A stretch of 7,009 nucleotides of DNA from Nitrosarchaeum sp. (GTDB lineage Archaea > Thermoproteota > Nitrososphaeria > Nitrososphaerales > Nitrosopumilaceae). The position numbers and the translations under genes were made by a program. Numbering within the stretch: position 1 is the stretch's first letter; the number at the start of each line of letters is the position of its first letter. Shown here one piece after another: positions 4,584-7,009 of the stretch. Under the pieces are notes generated by a model. That model saw only the letters and a list, made by a program, of their open reading frames with translations, was not told where the DNA came from and did not search any database. The stretch lies in NCBI GenBank assembly GCA_009697485.1, contig SICY01000040.1, positions 1 through 7,009 on the forward strand, given 5' to 3'.

Positions 4584-6626
4584 ATGGCACTTAATTCGTT
4601 TACCCAATTTGTTTTTGATCTGTTTATTTTATCTGCAATTATTATTAGTGCTTACACATGCAATTTCTACTATCTTACATATCTCTCAATAAAGAGAAAA
4701 GAAATTCGTTCCACTGTTAATATGGGAACACCGTCAGTCACTATTCAATTACCAATCTACAATGAAAAGTATGTTGCACAGAGACTAGTCGATGCAGTGT
4801 GTATGATGGATTATCCAAAAGAAAAGATGAGGATAATGGTTTTAGATGATTCTGATGATGAAACAGTAGATCTTTTATCTGATGTTGTTGCTAAATACAA
4901 AAAACAAGGATTTCAAATTGACCATATACGACGTGGTACAAGAAAAGGGTACAAAGCAGGCGCTTTGAAACATGCAATGCAAACTACTGATACCGAATTT
5001 GTAGCCATTTTTGATGCTGATTTTATTCCCCCAAATTGGTTTCTAAAAAGAGCAATTCCACACTTTTCTAAATCTAATATTGGACTAGTTCAATGTCGTT
5101 GGGGACATGTAAATGAAAACTATTCTGCAATTACTCAAGCACAAGCACTTAGTCTTGACTTTCATTTTTTAATTGAACAAAAGGCTAAAAGTAATTCTAA
5201 TTTATTTATGAATTTTAATGGTACTGCAGGAATTTGGAAATGTGCTTGTATAGAAGATGCTGGCGGATGGCACACTGCTACACTTGTTGAAGATCTTGAT
5301 CTAAGCTATAGGGCACAAATGAAAGGATGGAAATGTGTTTTTTTGCCTGATATTGTAGTTGACGCTGAACTTCCTGTTCAAATGAATGCAGCTAAACGAC
5401 AACAGTTTCGTTGGGCAAAAGGTTCCATTCAATGTGCCATTAAATTATTGACAGACATTGCAATCAAACGTAAAGTTGCAGTAGAAGCAAAAATTCAAGC
5501 ATTTGTTCAACTAACACGTCATATTGTTTACCCGTTAATGTTGATACAATTTCTTGCATTGCCTGTTCTTTTAGCTTCGGACATGAATCTCTATATGGTT
5601 AGTTTTCTTCCTGCATTGACAATTGCTGCATATCTTGCCATGGGTCCAGGGGCATACATTGTGATCATTCAAAGCATGTATCCTACATCTTGGAAATCAA
5701 AGGCAAAGATTTTGCCTGCATTACTTGTTTACAATGCAGGAATGTCTGTAAATAACAGCATAGCTGTATTTGATGCTGTTTTTGGAAAGAAAAATGAATT
5801 TCTAAGAACTCCAAAATATGGAATTATTAACAAAGAAGATGATTGGCGCGATAAAGCATACAATCTACCTTTTACAAAAACTACGTTACTTGAGATCTTT
5901 TTTGGTGTTTATGGGCTAATGGGAATTTTGATCTCGATATTTTCCAATAATCCTGTTTTTGCACCCATTATTGGTCTGCAAACCATTGGCTTTTTTTATA
6001 TTTCCTACATGAGCATCTCTCATACAAGATTTAAAAGAATTAAATCCCCGAATATTCCTGTTTTAACCAAGATAGAAAAAATGGCTAAAAGAACATATCA
6101 ACTCGCAATGATTGGAGTAGTTGCAATTATTATTTTTGGAGGATTCATGGCAATCAATGGTTATCATACTGATGTTTACCCTCTTGATAGAATACGTGGA
6201 CATTTGGATGCCATACTTGGTTCAGCTGATCCAATTGAGATTAAAACTCACTTGACTGCAATTAAACAAGATTTGACAATTATTATGGAAAAATTACCTG
6301 AAAGTAAAAACCCTGTTTGGGCATTTCCTACAGAATCTACAAGCTTTCTTCGAATAGATCGTGCCGTTGATAACATGATTGTAAATGTTGAAACGATTTC
6401 AGGAGTTTCAGAAGACAGTGCTGCATTTCAGACCGGCATGACTAGCATTGGTGAACGTTCTTTTGCACTTCGTCAAAATATCATGGATGCTACTCCGTAC
6501 CTGTTTGTTAGCGTATCTAATATTGTATTTAGTACAATGTGGATAGCTGCACTTTTGGGAATCTTTACAGCACTAAAACGAAAGAAAGACCAACTAACTG
6601 CAATAGATGAAGCAATCGGTGTTTAA
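4584..6626 (+). CDS. Membrane family 2 glycosyltransferase, cellulose/mannan synthase-like
   Basis: A 680-aa integral membrane GT2 enzyme that would polymerise a beta-linked polysaccharide from a nucleotide sugar on the cytoplasmic side and probably extrude it. One membrane span is at about 10-34. The catalytic domain (about 48-290) has LPIYNE (56-61), VLDDSDD (86-92, Asp88/Asp89), the DAD metal motif (144-146), FNGTAGIWK (211-219), the VEDLD acid motif (235-239) and QQFRW (273-277, the QxxRW signature of processive enzymes). It resembles bacterial cellulose synthases and plant CSLA mannan synthases. Hydrophobic spans follow near 313-331, 335-364, 434-453, 458-477, 506-525 and 638-662. A loop of about 110 residues (526-637) lies before the last span. 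No PilZ domain is present. The sugar cannot be told from sequence; a surface or exopolysaccharide role is inferred. Its stop shares TTAA with the convergent gene. Confidence 0.9.
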   Translation: MALNSFTQFVFDLFILSAIIISAYTCNFYYLTYLSIKRKEIRSTVNMGTPSVTIQLPIYNEKYVAQRLVDAVCMMDYPKEKMRIMVLDDSDDETVDLLSDVVAKYKKQGFQIDHIRRGTRKGYKAGALKHAMQTTDTEFVAIFDADFIPPNWFLKRAIPHFSKSNIGLVQCRWGHVNENYSAITQAQALSLDFHFLIEQKAKSNSNLFMNFNGTAGIWKCACIEDAGGWHTATLVEDLDLSYRAQMKGWKCVFLPDIVVDAELPVQMNAAKRQQFRWAKGSIQCAIKLLTDIAIKRKVAVEAKIQAFVQLTRHIVYPLMLIQFLALPVLLASDMNLYMVSFLPALTIAAYLAMGPGAYIVIIQSMYPTSWKSKAKILPALLVYNAGMSVNNSIAVFDAVFGKKNEFLRTPKYGIINKEDDWRDKAYNLPFTKTTLLEIFFGVYGLMGILISIFSNNPVFAPIIGLQTIGFFYISYMSISHTRFKRIKSPNIPVLTKIEKMAKRTYQLAMIGVVAIIIFGGFMAINGYHTDVYPLDRIRGHLDAILGSADPIEIKTHLTAIKQDLTIIMEKLPESKNPVWAFPTESTSFLRIDRAVDNMIVNVETISGVSEDSAAFQTGMTSIGERSFALRQNIMDATPYLFVSVSNIVFSTMWIAALLGIFTALKRKKDQLTAIDEAIGV

Positions 6627-6991
6627 GTAATATTCAACTCGTTTCGTATTTCATCTACAGCTCTAATACCGTAAATATCTCTAATCTGTTGAATTCTGAT
6701 CGATTCTTTTAGCAAGTCTTTGCCAATTGTATTTATCAAAATTGCAAAGATATCACTAAATCTAATCTCCCACTTGTCTGCACAGTCCAAAATTTTGCTG
6801 ATTGCCCATTGCCTGACTTCATATGGTAGTGGAATTTTCTCTCCTGCTTCTATTGATAATCTATCAAATAAATTTACAATCTCTACTGTTTGTAATGCCA
6901 TGTTCTCAAGCTCTTTTGCATCTCCATACTTTGATTCTGAATGCATTCTTATGTTTGATTGATATTCTGATAGCTTTAACAACGCCATCAT
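6623..6991 (-). CDS. Small helical protein of unknown function (possibly 5' truncated)
   Basis: I do not recognise this protein. From the ATG at 6991 it has 122 residues, is soluble and charged, and looks almost entirely helical. A first amphipathic helix (about 2-18) is followed by a helix near 25-47 (ELENMALQTVEIVNLFDRLS) and a short IPLP turn (53-56). Further helices run at about 57-73, 78-97 and 98-118. It has one cysteine (Cys70) and no metal-binding or DNA-binding motif I can name. The frame stays open upstream to the window edge (KESSKE before MetMet), and the first helix seems to continue through the ATG pair. The true start may therefore lie outside the window. No Shine-Dalgarno site or TATA box is visible. 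It converges on the glycosyltransferase and overlaps it by four bases. Confidence 0.7.
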   Translation of the reverse strand: MMALLKLSEYQSNIRMHSESKYGDAKELENMALQTVEIVNLFDRLSIEAGEKIPLPYEVRQWAISKILDCADKWEIRFSDIFAILINTIGKDLLKESIRIQQIRDIYGIRAVDEIRNELNIT

Positions 6992-7009
6992 CTCTTTTGA
7001 TGATTCTTT

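Noticed and set aside
6720..6962. An 80-codon plus-strand frame opposite the last gene
   Set aside because: It is Ser/Ile-rich antisense composition. The minus-strand frame is longer, has a well-balanced charged composition and meets the glycosyltransferase stop precisely. It remains the less likely choice.

Overview
The window looks like a piece of a marine ammonia-oxidising archaeon (Thaumarchaeota/Nitrososphaeria, Nitrosopumilus-like). This is inferred from several things seen together. The DNA is AT-rich and densely packed. It carries archaeal genes: an XPF/Hef-type C-terminus, a short archaeal Nob1, and a Sulfolobus-type 7Fe ferredoxin domain. TATA boxes sit about 26 bases upstream of ATG codons, as expected for leaderless transcripts. 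No database search was possible, so the taxon is a judgement from protein character.

Layout. (1) 1-231 (+): the last 76 codons of an XPF/Hef-like DNA repair nuclease, ending in a helix-hairpin-helix tail. (2) 257-1024 (+): a two-domain rhodanese (sulfurtransferase). Its 3' end runs 42 bases into the convergent next gene. (3) 2294-983 (-): a two-gene operon of NAD kinase followed by the rRNA-processing endonuclease Nob1. The genes overlap by 11 bases, and both start with TTG. (4) 2295-2387: a divergent promoter region with a Shine-Dalgarno site for NAD kinase, TATA-like boxes in both directions and a 12-bp perfect palindrome. (5) 2388-3546 (+): a second two-domain sulfurtransferase of the mycobacterial CysA2/SseA type, then, one base later, a 103-aa protein of unknown function starting with TTG. 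(6) 3583-4530 (+): a 315-aa protein with an unrecognised ~220-residue N-terminal part and a C-terminal 7Fe ferredoxin domain that has lost the zinc site. (7) 4584-6626 (+): a large membrane family 2 glycosyltransferase of the cellulose/mannan synthase type, with an unusual loop of about 110 residues before its last membrane span. (8) 6991-6623 (-): a small helical protein of unknown function, convergent with the glycosyltransferase and sharing a TTAA that supplies both stop codons. It may continue past the window edge.

How the genes fit together. Most are housekeeping or metabolic: DNA repair, NADP synthesis, 16S rRNA 3'-end maturation, sulfane-sulfur transfer, low-potential electron transfer and surface polysaccharide synthesis. 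Two paralogous sulfurtransferases flank the NAD kinase/Nob1 pair, and an unknown protein and an Fe-S protein follow the second. This makes a local sulfur/redox theme plausible but unproven. No mobile element, CRISPR array, tRNA or rRNA was seen, and no gene-free stretch exceeds 100 bases. I do not see a convincing new defence or mobile system. The most unusual items are the ferredoxin fusion, the glycosyltransferase loop, the small protein coupled to the sulfurtransferase, and the promoter architecture.
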